Assembly (NCBI GenBank): GCA_001897515.1
Contig: MKTA01000008.1
Location: 32,837-96,836, forward strand
DNA from: Bacteroidetes bacterium 41-46
GTDB lineage: Bacteria; Bacteroidota; Bacteroidia; Bacteroidales; UBA932
Reading direction: 5' to 3'
DNA length: 64,000 bases
Part shown: positions 16,994 through 24,498 of the stretch, piece by piece
Layout: the number at the start of each line of letters is the position of its first letter
How positions within the stretch are numbered: position 1 is the stretch's first letter
Made by a program: the position numbers and the translations under genes
Notes under the pieces: model-generated
Seen by the model: only the letters and a program-made list of their open reading frames with translations
The model's database searches: none
What the model was told of the DNA's origin: nothing

Positions 16994-18451
16994 ATGAACA
17001 TTTCAGAATTGAATCCAACCAGGGTATGGAAGCATTTTTACGCCCTAACCCAAATTCCAAGACCATCCAAAAAAGAGGAGAAGGCTATCGCTTTTCTAGA
17101 AAAATTTGGAAAGGATTTAGGTCTTGAGACTATTAGAGATGGTATAGGTAACATAATTATTAGAAAACCTGCCACTCCGGGAATGGAAAACAGGAAGGGA
17201 ATTATACTTCAGGCGCATATTGACATGGTTCCTCAGAAAAACAGCGACAAGGTTCACGACTTTGAAAAGGACCCTATTCAACCAAGAGTTATTGACGGAT
17301 GGGTTTATGCAACCGGCACAACTTTAGGTGCCGATAATGGATTGGGTCTCGCTGTAGCAATGGCTGTTCTTGAGGCAAAGGATCTTGTTCACGGGCCTGT
17401 TGAAGCTCTGTTTACAGTAGATGAGGAGACAGGAATGACAGGAGCAAGGATGCTTCAGCCTGGCATTATTAAGGGCGATATACTGATTAACCTTGACTCG
17501 GAAGATGAGGGCGAGCTTTATGTTGGTTGTGCCGGAGGTCTGGACGCAACAGCAACATTTAACTACAAGAGTGAAAATACTCCTGCAGATCTGAATGGAT
17601 ATAAACTTTCAGTTACAGGTTTAAAGGGTGGTCACTCAGGAATGGATATTGTACTTGGCAGAGGAAATGCAAATAAGGCTATTGTAAGGATTTTACTCCC
17701 ACTAATGGAGCAATTTGGTGCCAGACTTGCCTCTATTGAGGGAGGTAGCCTCAGGAACGCAATTCCAAGGGAGGCTTTTGCCTGTCTGGCTATGAGTAAG
17801 GCAAATGAGAGCGGAGCAATGGAGCTTGTTAACAGACACCTTGCAGAGATGAAGGCAGAGCTCTCTGCCCACGAACCAGATCTTAGCATTGTTCTTGAAC
17901 CGGCAGAAAGACCTGCTGAACTGATTGATGCCGAAACCGCACAAAAAGCTGTTATGGCTGTTTATGGAGCGCCTAATGGAGTTGAGAGGATGAGTGATGC
18001 AATGCCTGGCCTTGTTGAGACATCCAATAATCTGGCAATAGTAAAATCAGAGGGCGGAAAAATTCAGATAAAATGTCTTATGAGAAGCTCGGTTGATACG
18101 GCAAAGGATATTCTTGCGCAATCACTGGCGTCAGTATTTAAATTAGCTGGAGCTAATGTTGAGTTCTCCGGAGGATATCCCGGCTGGAAACCAAATATGG
18201 ATTCTGACATTCTTGGAACTATGAAGGTTGTTTACAGCGAGATGTACGGGAAGGAGCCTGAGGTTAAAGCTATTCACGCCGGACTTGAGTGTGGAATTCT
18301 TGGTGGCATTTATCCTAATTGGGACATGATATCTTGCGGACCTACAATTCGCTCTCCACACTCGCCAGACGAGAGGACAAATATTGAGACAGTAGGAAAA
18401 TGGTGGGACTATGTTGTTAAGGTGCTTGAAAAGGCGCCGGTGAAAAAATAG
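16994..18451 (+). CDS. pepD: Aminoacyl-histidine dipeptidase (Xaa-His dipeptidase)
   Basis: A 485-residue M20C metallopeptidase that cleaves cytoplasmic dipeptides such as carnosine-type Xaa-His. The di-zinc site motifs are in order: QAHIDMVPQ (His ligand), TLGADNGLGLA (bridging Asp), DEETGMTGA (catalytic Glu), a lid/dimerisation insert with GGHSGMDI, and a C-terminal CGPTIRSPHSPDER with the last His ligand. Length is that of E. coli PepD. No signal peptide. The hairpin at 18457-18488 just after the stop probably ends its transcript. Confidence 0.95.
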   Translation: MNISELNPTRVWKHFYALTQIPRPSKKEEKAIAFLEKFGKDLGLETIRDGIGNIIIRKPATPGMENRKGIILQAHIDMVPQKNSDKVHDFEKDPIQPRVIDGWVYATGTTLGADNGLGLAVAMAVLEAKDLVHGPVEALFTVDEETGMTGARMLQPGIIKGDILINLDSEDEGELYVGCAGGLDATATFNYKSENTPADLNGYKLSVTGLKGGHSGMDIVLGRGNANKAIVRILLPLMEQFGARLASIEGGSLRNAIPREAFACLAMSKANESGAMELVNRHLAEMKAELSAHEPDLSIVLEPAERPAELIDAETAQKAVMAVYGAPNGVERMSDAMPGLVETSNNLAIVKSEGGKIQIKCLMRSSVDTAKDILAQSLASVFKLAGANVEFSGGYPGWKPNMDSDILGTMKVVYSEMYGKEPEVKAIHAGLECGILGGIYPNWDMISCGPTIRSPHSPDERTNIETVGKWWDYVVKVLEKAPVKK

Positions 18452-18482
18452 TTGGTGGGCTGCAAAATAATACATATATTTG
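18451..18482 (+). promoter_or_regulatory. Promoter of rpsF-rpsR-rplI
   Basis: GTTG (18451-18454) and TATATTTG (18475-18482) are 20 bases apart, matching the Bacteroidota -33/-7 consensus. The -7 box continues into CAGCCC, the same start-region sequence seen at the rpsO and 16S promoters. Confidence 0.75.
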
Positions 18483-18495
18483 CAGCCCATTTTTT
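18457..18495 (+). terminator. Hairpin ending pepD that overlaps the rpsF promoter
   Basis: GGGCTGCAAA (18457-18466) and TTTGCAGCCC (18479-18488) form a perfect 10-base-pair inverted repeat followed by ATTTTTTT, the form of an intrinsic terminator. The right arm contains the end of the TATATTTG -7 box of the rpsF promoter, so one sequence seems to serve both tasks. Confidence 0.6.
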
Positions 18496-18521
18496 TAAAC
18501 AATAATTTATAAACAAAGAGT

Positions 18522-18863
18522 ATGAATCATTACGAAACCGTTTTCATTTCAACTCCCGTTTTATCTGATGTTCAGATAAAGGAAGCGGTAAAGAAGTACC
18601 ATGATTTCATCGTTGACAACGGCGGCGAAATTGTGCATGAGGAGGATTGGGGCCTGAAAAAGCTGGCATATCCCATCCAGAAGAAGACAACAGGATTTTA
18701 TCACCTGATAGAATTCAAAGCAGATCCTGCTTTTATTGCAAAGCTTGAAATTCAGTACAGAAGAGATGAGAGGATTATTCGCTTCTTAACTTTTGCACTT
18801 GACAAACATGCTATTGCTTATGCAGAGAGAAGAAGAGCTAACAAATCAGAATCAAAAAACTAA
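18522..18863 (+). CDS. rpsF: 30S ribosomal protein S6
   Basis: A 113-residue small-subunit protein ([14 protein letters not shown]..., [38 protein letters not shown]), full length. It forms a heterodimer with S18 on the 30S platform, and S18 is encoded 13 bases downstream. It is first in the usual rpsF-rpsR-rplI operon, here without ssb or priB between the genes. Confidence 0.98.
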   Translation: MNHYETVFISTPVLSDVQIKEAVKKYHDFIVDNGGEIVHEEDWGLKKLAYPIQKKTTGFYHLIEFKADPAFIAKLEIQYRRDERIIRFLTFALDKHAIAYAERRRANKSESKN

Positions 18864-18876
18864 GGAGGAGTAGATC

Positions 18877-19149
18877 ATGGCAAATCCCGCAAACAACGAA
18901 ATTCGCTATCTGAATCCTCCGACAGTTGAGGTAAAGAAGAAGAAGTACTGCCGTTTCAAGAAGGCAGGCATCAAATATGTAGATTACAAGGACGCTGAGT
19001 TCCTTAAGAGATTCCTCAACGAGCAGGGCAAAATTCTGCCTCGCCGCCTTACAGGAACCTCTCTTAAGTTCCAGAAGAAAGTATCACAGGCAGTAAAGCG
19101 CGCAAGACATCTTGCACTGCTTCCATATGTAACAGATTTATTGAAATAA
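18877..19149 (+). CDS. rpsR: 30S ribosomal protein S18
   Basis: A 90-residue protein with [27 protein letters not shown] and the C-terminal [21 protein letters not shown] typical of S18. It has a strong AAGGAGGAG ribosome-binding sequence (18862-18870), unusual in a phylum where such sites are weak. S18 dimerises with S6 from the gene before. Confidence 0.98.
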   Translation: MANPANNEIRYLNPPTVEVKKKKYCRFKKAGIKYVDYKDAEFLKRFLNEQGKILPRRLTGTSLKFQKKVSQAVKRARHLALLPYVTDLLK

Positions 19150-19167
19150 GCTAAGGAGATATAAATA

Positions 19168-19620
19168 ATGGAGATAATACTTAAACAAGATGTTCCGAAC
19201 CTCGGCCACAAAGATGATATCGTAGTGGTTCGCAATGGTTATGCGTCAAATTATCTGATTCCCCAAGGCTTTGCAATAATGGCTACGCCTTCGGCAAAAA
19301 AGGTACATGCTGAGAATTTGAAACAAAGAGCTCATAAAGAGGCCAAACTTCGTGATGATGCTGCTGCTTTGGCTGCGAAACTTGAAGGTACTCAGGTTAA
19401 ACTCGCAACAAAGATAAGTTCAACCGGCAAAATATTTGGCTCGGTTAACAACATACAGGTTGGCGAAGCTCTTGCAAATCTGGGATTTGATATTGACCGC
19501 AGAAATATTACAATCGTTGGAGAGTCTAATATTAAAGAGATTGGTACTTATGATGCTGTTGTAAAAATTTACAAGGATGTTAAGGCCAATATCAAAATTG
19601 AAATTGTAGGCGAAGAGTAA
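19168..19620 (+). CDS. rplI: 50S ribosomal protein L9
   Basis: A 150-residue large-subunit protein. The N-domain (MEIILKQDVPNLGHKDDIVVVRNGYASNYLIPQGFA) is followed by the long connecting helix (residues about 42-74) and the C-domain (TKISSTGKIFGSVNNIQVGEAL). Normal length, last gene of the operon, followed by a strong terminator. Confidence 0.98.
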   Translation: MEIILKQDVPNLGHKDDIVVVRNGYASNYLIPQGFAIMATPSAKKVHAENLKQRAHKEAKLRDDAAALAAKLEGTQVKLATKISSTGKIFGSVNNIQVGEALANLGFDIDRRNITIVGESNIKEIGTYDAVVKIYKDVKANIKIEIVGEE

Positions 19621-19641
19621 AATCCTAATAATCAATAAATG

Positions 19642-19672
19642 AGAAGCCACCCAATGGGTGGCTTCTTTTTTG
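19642..19672 (+). terminator. Terminator after rplI
   Basis: AGAAGCCACCC and GGGTGGCTTCT (11 base pairs, loop AAT) followed by TTTTTTG. Confidence 0.95.
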
Positions 19673-19682
19673 TTTAAAAATA

Positions 19683-19854
19683 TTGTTTTAATAATTTTTT
19701 TACTATTTTTGCACAAGATATGAACACTTTATGTAGATTTGCGTTCTAAAGTTGTGGCAAATCGGAAGTATAGAAGTTAGAATATTTTCATTTTTCTAAT
19801 TTTTAAGTTTATATTTATGATTGATTAACTGGACATAATATAATTCAAATCACT
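19683..19854 (+). promoter_or_regulatory. Promoter and long leader of the OmpA-family gene
   Basis: TTG (19683-19685) and TATTTTTG (19704-19711) lie 18 bases apart. The predicted 5' leader of about 135 bases carries two possible hairpins: GATTTGC/GCAAATC (19736-19742 with 19757-19763) and a TTAGAA/TTCTAA pair further on. Long leaders on abundant outer membrane protein genes often carry post-transcriptional control; here this is inference. Confidence 0.5.
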
Positions 19855-21039
19855 ATGAAAAGAACATTTTTTACACTGGTTTTGCTGATGTTTGCTGTTT
19901 CGGCTATCGGCCAGCAGGGAAACAAGAGGGGGCCATACCTGACAAATGGCGTCTGGGATAACTGGTTTATCTCTGTAGGTGGTGGTGTTAACCTCTATTT
20001 CAGCGAGTACGACAACAAAATGGAGCTTCAGGAGAGACTTACACCTGCTCTTGATCTCTCAATAGGCAAGTGGCTTACTCCTACAATCGGTCTTCGCCTT
20101 CAATATGCCGGCATGAATGCAAAAGGTAAAGTTTATTACTATCCTGGCGACAATGCATATATCTCAAAGGATGCACCTATAAATCAAGATGGCTATCTGG
20201 TAGAAAAATTCAACGTTATGAATCTTCACGGAGATGTAATGTGGAATATCTCAAATGCTATCAGCGGCTACAGACCTGACAGAACATGGGATCTGGTTCC
20301 TTTTGCCGGTCTGGGTTGGGCAAGATCATGGAACATGAAGGATTGGAACCCTGCTAAGAAGTCTAATAATGAAATTGGCCTGACTGTGGGTCTTTTAAAT
20401 AAAATTCGTCTTTCTGAGGCACTTGATCTGAATGTAGAGTTGAGACACCTTATCGTTAACGAATCATTTGACTTTGTAGCAAGAGGCAGCAGATGGGAAG
20501 GAATGAGCACTGCAAGTATCGGTCTAAGCTACAAATTCCCTAGAAGAGATTTTGAACGTTATGTAAAGGTTGAACCAGCTGACTACACACCTTACAATAA
20601 CCGCATTTCTGCCCTTGAGAAGCAACTTGCAGAGAAAGATGCTAATGCTAAACGCATAGCTGACGAACTGGCTGCTGAGAAAGCAAGAAAAGCACAGGTT
20701 GTTCAGCCTGAACCTGAATATATTGTATCTCCTCTGGCAGTATTCTTCCAAATAGGAAGGGCTGATCTTACAGATAAAGAGATTATTAATCTGGGATATG
20801 CAGCAGACATCATTAAGAAGTCCGGAAAGAAATTCAAAATCCAGGGGTCTGCTGATAAAGCGACTGGTAATGCAAGAATTAACCAGACACTTAGCGAAAG
20901 ACGCGCAAACAGAGTTTACGATGTTCTTGTAAATAAATTTGGAGTTAACCCAACACAGCTTGAGGTTATCGCTAAAGGTGACAAGGACGAGCCGTTCGGT
21001 AAACCTGTACTTAACAGAGTTGTTATTGTTGAGAACTAA
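19855..21039 (+). CDS. OmpA-family outer membrane protein
   Basis: A 394-residue protein with a signal peptide (ending SAIGQQ), an N-terminal eight-strand barrel (about residues 30-230, e.g. WFISVGGGVNLYFSEYD, GLRLQYAGM, LVPFAGLGWARSW, STASIGLSYKF), a short coiled coil (EKQLAEKDANAKRIADELAAEKARKA) and a C-terminal peptidoglycan-binding OmpA domain (FQIGRADLTDKE..., IQGSADKATGNARINQTLSERRANRV). It should tie the outer membrane to the wall. It is likely an abundant protein, as it has its own promoter and a strong terminator. Confidence 0.95.
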   Translation: MKRTFFTLVLLMFAVSAIGQQGNKRGPYLTNGVWDNWFISVGGGVNLYFSEYDNKMELQERLTPALDLSIGKWLTPTIGLRLQYAGMNAKGKVYYYPGDNAYISKDAPINQDGYLVEKFNVMNLHGDVMWNISNAISGYRPDRTWDLVPFAGLGWARSWNMKDWNPAKKSNNEIGLTVGLLNKIRLSEALDLNVELRHLIVNESFDFVARGSRWEGMSTASIGLSYKFPRRDFERYVKVEPADYTPYNNRISALEKQLAEKDANAKRIADELAAEKARKAQVVQPEPEYIVSPLAVFFQIGRADLTDKEIINLGYAADIIKKSGKKFKIQGSADKATGNARINQTLSERRANRVYDVLVNKFGVNPTQLEVIAKGDKDEPFGKPVLNRVVIVEN

Positions 21040-21062
21040 TTTCTTAATTAATATAATAGTTG

Positions 21063-21097
21063 AAGAGACCGTAATAATTTACGGTCTCTTTTTTTTG
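21063..21097 (+). terminator. Terminator after the OmpA-family gene
   Basis: AAGAGACCGTAA and TTACGGTCTCTT (12 base pairs, 4-base loop) followed by TTTTTTG. Confidence 0.95.
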
Positions 21098-21133
21098 TGC
21101 TTATTATTGATGTAACAATTAATACAACCTGCA

Positions 21134-21199
21134 AACTATAAATAATAGTTAAGTAACTATGAAAAATAGTTGCGCAACTAATATATTTAGTTATATTTG
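21134..21199 (+). promoter_or_regulatory. BlaI-type operator array and promoter
   Basis: Two 14-base dyads precede the blaI-like gene: TAGTTAAGTAACTA (21146-21159) and the perfect palindrome TAGTTGCGCAACTA (21167-21180). Further half-sites lie at 21134-21139 (AACTAT) and 21188-21193 (TAGTTA). The promoter is TTG (21170-21172) plus TATATTTG (21192-21199), 19 bases apart. The -33 element therefore sits inside the second palindrome, and a bound repressor would block it. BlaI/MecI repressors bind similar dyads and usually regulate their own operon. Confidence 0.8.
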
Positions 21200-21222
21200 C
21201 ATTATCGTTAATATCTACATCT

Positions 21223-21615
21223 ATGAAGAACCAAAATGAGACTAATATTTTTAGACTTACGGCTAAGGAAGAGGAGGTGATGAACCACTTCTGGGTTAAA
21301 GGTGAGTTGTTTGTGCGTGAATTACTTAATATGTACGATGATCCTAAACCCCATTTTAATACTCTGTCAACTATAGTAAGAGGATTAGAAGAGAAAGGTT
21401 ATATTGGACACCAGTCCTTTGGTAATACGTATAGATATTACCCTTTAATCTCTAAAGAAGATTATAAAAAAGGAGCTCTGATGCGGGTAGTAAACAAGTA
21501 TTTTAAGAGCTCATATCTTGGAGTCGTATCCTCTCTTATAGAAGAGGAGGAGATATCTATTGATGAGCTGAAAATGTTGATCAAGAGAGTAGAAGAAACA
21601 AATAAAGCCAAATAA
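21223..21615 (+). CDS. BlaI/MecI/CopY-family transcriptional repressor
   Basis: A 130-residue winged-helix repressor (LTAKEEEVMNHFWVKGELFVRELL, then FNTLSTIVRGLEEKGYIGHQSFGNTYRYYPLISKEDYKK) with a C-terminal dimerisation helix pair. In this family a partner M56 protease triggers cleavage in the C-terminal region and releases the repressor. The partner gene starts 3 bases after its stop. Target dyads lie right upstream. Confidence 0.93.
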   Translation: MKNQNETNIFRLTAKEEEVMNHFWVKGELFVRELLNMYDDPKPHFNTLSTIVRGLEEKGYIGHQSFGNTYRYYPLISKEDYKKGALMRVVNKYFKSSYLGVVSSLIEEEEISIDELKMLIKRVEETNKAK

Positions 21616-21618
21616 ACT

Positions 21619-23139
21619 ATGGGTGAGCTTTTTGTGTACATACTTAAGTCCTCTCTTTGTCTGGCTGTTTTCTACCTCTTTTTTATGGTTGCCCTCAGCA
21701 AAGAGACGCTCTACAGATTCAACAGGTATATTATTGTTTTATTATTTGTTTTATCTCTTTTAATCCCATTTGTAAATATTACTATAGGAAGTGAAACTTC
21801 ATATTCCGGTATAGCTCTTAATATAGAGGATTTGCTTGCAACGGACGGTTCAGATACAGGTACAGAGGATGGAATGTCAGCTACATCTTCGTTTTTTGTG
21901 TTAATCTTTGTTATTTACTTTGCAGGTCTTCTTGCTGCATTCGGAAGAGCTTTGGCCTCTTTTATACAGATGATTAAGATGGTTAGACAAAAGGGGGCAC
22001 AAAAATCAAGGCTCTCAGGGGGTGTATCACTTATTATTCACGATAAGGTACTGGCGCCATTCTCCTGGATGCGGTTTATAGTTATCTCCAGCAGGGACTA
22101 TGAGGAAAGTGGAGAAGAAATAATCACACATGAGCTTGCACACATAAATAATAGGCACTCTATAGATCTTATTGTGGCAGAGGCAGTGAAAATTATTCAT
22201 TGGTTCAATCCGGCAGCCTATCTGCTTAAACGTGAGTTACAAAACATACACGAGTACCAGGCAGACGAGGAGGTTATTAAACATGGCATCGATGCAAAAA
22301 AATATCAGCTATTATTAATTAAAAAAGCTGTTGGCGACAGGCTCTACTCTATGGCCAACAGCTTCAATCACAGTAAACTTAAAAACAGAATTACCATGAT
22401 TTCAAAGAAAAAATCTCAAAAAAGGAGTGCACTCAAGGCTTTGTTCCTTCTACCACTCACTATGCTTGCTGTTGCTGCATTCGCAACAGAAGAGGTATCA
22501 ACTGCCCTTAAACCTGTATCTGATCTCAAAGTTACTGATTTAATTCTGAGAGACACAATTAAAACAAAAATGACAAGGATTGTTGTCAATAAAGTTGAAG
22601 AGAATAGAAAAGATACTGCCGATATTAAAAGGAATGTCAAAGTATTTGTTTATAATATTGATACGACTTTGAACGATGTTGATGTTAAAGTTAAATCAGA
22701 TATTAAAGTGGCTGCATTCAAATCATCAGGGGATACAACCAATGTAATAGTCTTTATTGACGGAATTGAAAAAGACAAAGATGTGATAAAACAAATTGAT
22801 TCAAAAGATATTAGTGAGGTTAGGGTATTAAGGGGGGAGAAAGCAATGGAGCAATATGGGGGCAGAGCAAAAGATGGTGTTATTGTAATAACTACGAAAA
22901 AATCTGATAGGGAGGGTGAGATGAGCACTAAAACTGTTGAAAGAATCGTAGTCAAAACGTCTGATAAGGGTGTAAAGCCACTTTATGTAATTGATGGCAA
23001 CTTGCAGAGTGAAGAGGGCCTTAGCAGCATTGATCCAAAATCTATTGAGAAGATTGATGTACTCAAGGGTGAAGCTGCTATAAAGTTGTACGGAGATAAG
23101 GGTAAGAATGGCGTTGTAATGATAACCCTAAAAAAGTAA
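21619..23139 (+). CDS. BlaR1-like M56 metallopeptidase with two TonB-plug-like repeats
   Basis: A 506-residue membrane protein. Several membrane segments lie in residues 5-120 and one near 270. The zinc site HELAH is at 171-175 with a later EYQADEE ligand region. In BlaR1/MecR1 the last domain is a beta-lactam sensor; here it is replaced by a periplasmic part with two repeats, ISEVRVLRGEKAMEQYGG..KDGVIVITTKK and IEKIDVLKGEAAIKLYGD..KNGVVMITLKK. These resemble the plug segment of SusC-type receptors. The arrangement is common in Bacteroidota. The signal sensed is unknown, and nothing suggests beta-lactams. Confidence 0.9.
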   Translation: MGELFVYILKSSLCLAVFYLFFMVALSKETLYRFNRYIIVLLFVLSLLIPFVNITIGSETSYSGIALNIEDLLATDGSDTGTEDGMSATSSFFVLIFVIYFAGLLAAFGRALASFIQMIKMVRQKGAQKSRLSGGVSLIIHDKVLAPFSWMRFIVISSRDYEESGEEIITHELAHINNRHSIDLIVAEAVKIIHWFNPAAYLLKRELQNIHEYQADEEVIKHGIDAKKYQLLLIKKAVGDRLYSMANSFNHSKLKNRITMISKKKSQKRSALKALFLLPLTMLAVAAFATEEVSTALKPVSDLKVTDLILRDTIKTKMTRIVVNKVEENRKDTADIKRNVKVFVYNIDTTLNDVDVKVKSDIKVAAFKSSGDTTNVIVFIDGIEKDKDVIKQIDSKDISEVRVLRGEKAMEQYGGRAKDGVIVITTKKSDREGEMSTKTVERIVVKTSDKGVKPLYVIDGNLQSEEGLSSIDPKSIEKIDVLKGEAAIKLYGDKGKNGVVMITLKK

Positions 23140-23168
23140 ATAAAAAGTAATTAGCAGGAAAAATTTTG

Positions 23169-23176
23169 TACCTTTG
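23169..23176 (+). promoter_or_regulatory. -7 box of glyA
   Basis: TACCTTTG lies 41 bases before the glyA start and fits the TAnnTTTG consensus; the -33 element is not clear. Confidence 0.5.
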
Positions 23177-23217
23177 GAGACTTTTTCATATGCATTTTAT
23201 TAGCAAAACATAACAAA

Positions 23218-24498
23218 ATGAAACAAGATCTTCAAATTTCCGAATTGATAAAGAAAGAGGAGAATCGTCAATTGCATGGCATTGAGCTAATTGCTTCAGA
23301 GAATTTTGTAACTCCACAGGTTCTCTCAGCTTTGGGCTCTGTCTTAACAAATAAATACGCTGAGGGTTATCCGGGTGCAAGATATTATGGAGGCTGCGAG
23401 GTTGTTGATCAGGTGGAGCAACTTGCCATTGACAGACTTTGCCAGCTCTTTGAAGCTGAGTACGCCAATGTACAACCCCACTCAGGAGCTCAGGCTAATA
23501 TGGCTGTTTTTATGGCATGCCTGAAGCCTGGTGATACATTTATGGGTCTTGATCTGGCTCACGGAGGACACCTCACTCACGGATCGCCTGTAAACATGTC
23601 AGGCCTATGGTATAATGCAATTGCTTACCAGCTTAATGAGGAGACTGGAATGGTTGATTATGATGACATGGAACGAAAGGCTTTGGAGTTTAAGCCAAAG
23701 CTTATTGTTGGTGGAGCATCTGCCTACTCCAGAGAGTGGGACTGGGCACGAATGAGGTCTATTGCTGATAAGATAGGTGCTATCTTTATGGTGGACATGG
23801 CACATCCGGCCGGCCTGATTGCTGCGGGTCTCTTAGAGAATCCGGTTAAACATGCGCATATAGTTACATCTACCACTCATAAAACTTTAAGAGGGCCAAG
23901 AGGCGGGATTATTTTAATGGGTAAAGACTTTGAAAATCCATTTGGAATCAAAACGCCAAAAGGTGAGATAAAAATGATGTCAGCAGTTCTTAATTCAAGT
24001 GTGTTCCCGGGTATTCAGGGTGGCCCGCTTGAGCACTGCATAGCGGCAAAGGCTGTCTCATTTTTTGAAGCTCTCCAGCCTGAATTCAAGAATTATCAGC
24101 TTCAGGTAAAGAAAAATGCCTCTGCAATGGCAACCGCTTTTATTGATAAGGGATATAAAGTTGTTTCCGGAGGTACAGACAATCACTTGATGCTTATAGA
24201 CCTTAGAAGTAAATTCCCGGAATTGACAGGTAAGGTTGCAGAAAAAGTATTAGTTTCTGCAGATATTACGGTAAATAAAAATATGGTTCCTTTTGATAGT
24301 CGCTCGCCTTTCCAGACTTCAGGAATCAGGGTTGGAACACCTGCTGTAACATCAAGAGGTCTTGTTGAAAAGGATATGCCTTTTATTGTTGATTTGGTTG
24401 ACAAAGTACTGTCAAACATTGACAATCCTCAGGTGATTGAGGAGGTTAAGGAGCAGGCAAGAAAGAAGATGCATGGACTACCGCTGAATATCTGGTAG
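23218..24498 (+). CDS. glyA: Serine hydroxymethyltransferase
   Basis: A 426-residue PLP enzyme that interconverts serine and glycine with tetrahydrofolate and feeds one-carbon metabolism. Motifs: [55 protein letters not shown], and the PLP lysine in [14 protein letters not shown]. Full length. Its last 21 bases overlap the end of the convergent OstA-like gene. Confidence 0.98.
   Translation: MKQDLQISELIKKEENRQLHGIELIASENFVTPQVLSALGSVLTNKYAEGYPGARYYGGCEVVDQVEQLAIDRLCQLFEAEYANVQPHSGAQANMAVFMACLKPGDTFMGLDLAHGGHLTHGSPVNMSGLWYNAIAYQLNEETGMVDYDDMERKALEFKPKLIVGGASAYSREWDWARMRSIADKIGAIFMVDMAHPAGLIAAGLLENPVKHAHIVTSTTHKTLRGPRGGIILMGKDFENPFGIKTPKGEIKMMSAVLNSSVFPGIQGGPLEHCIAAKAVSFFEALQPEFKNYQLQVKKNASAMATAFIDKGYKVVSGGTDNHLMLIDLRSKFPELTGKVAEKVLVSADITVNKNMVPFDSRSPFQTSGIRVGTPAVTSRGLVEKDMPFIVDLVDKVLSNIDNPQVIEEVKEQARKKMHGLPLNIW

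Noticed and set aside
24478..24498. 21-base overlap of glyA and the OstA-like gene 3' ends
   Set aside because: Convergent 3' overlaps of this size are common and need no special explanation.
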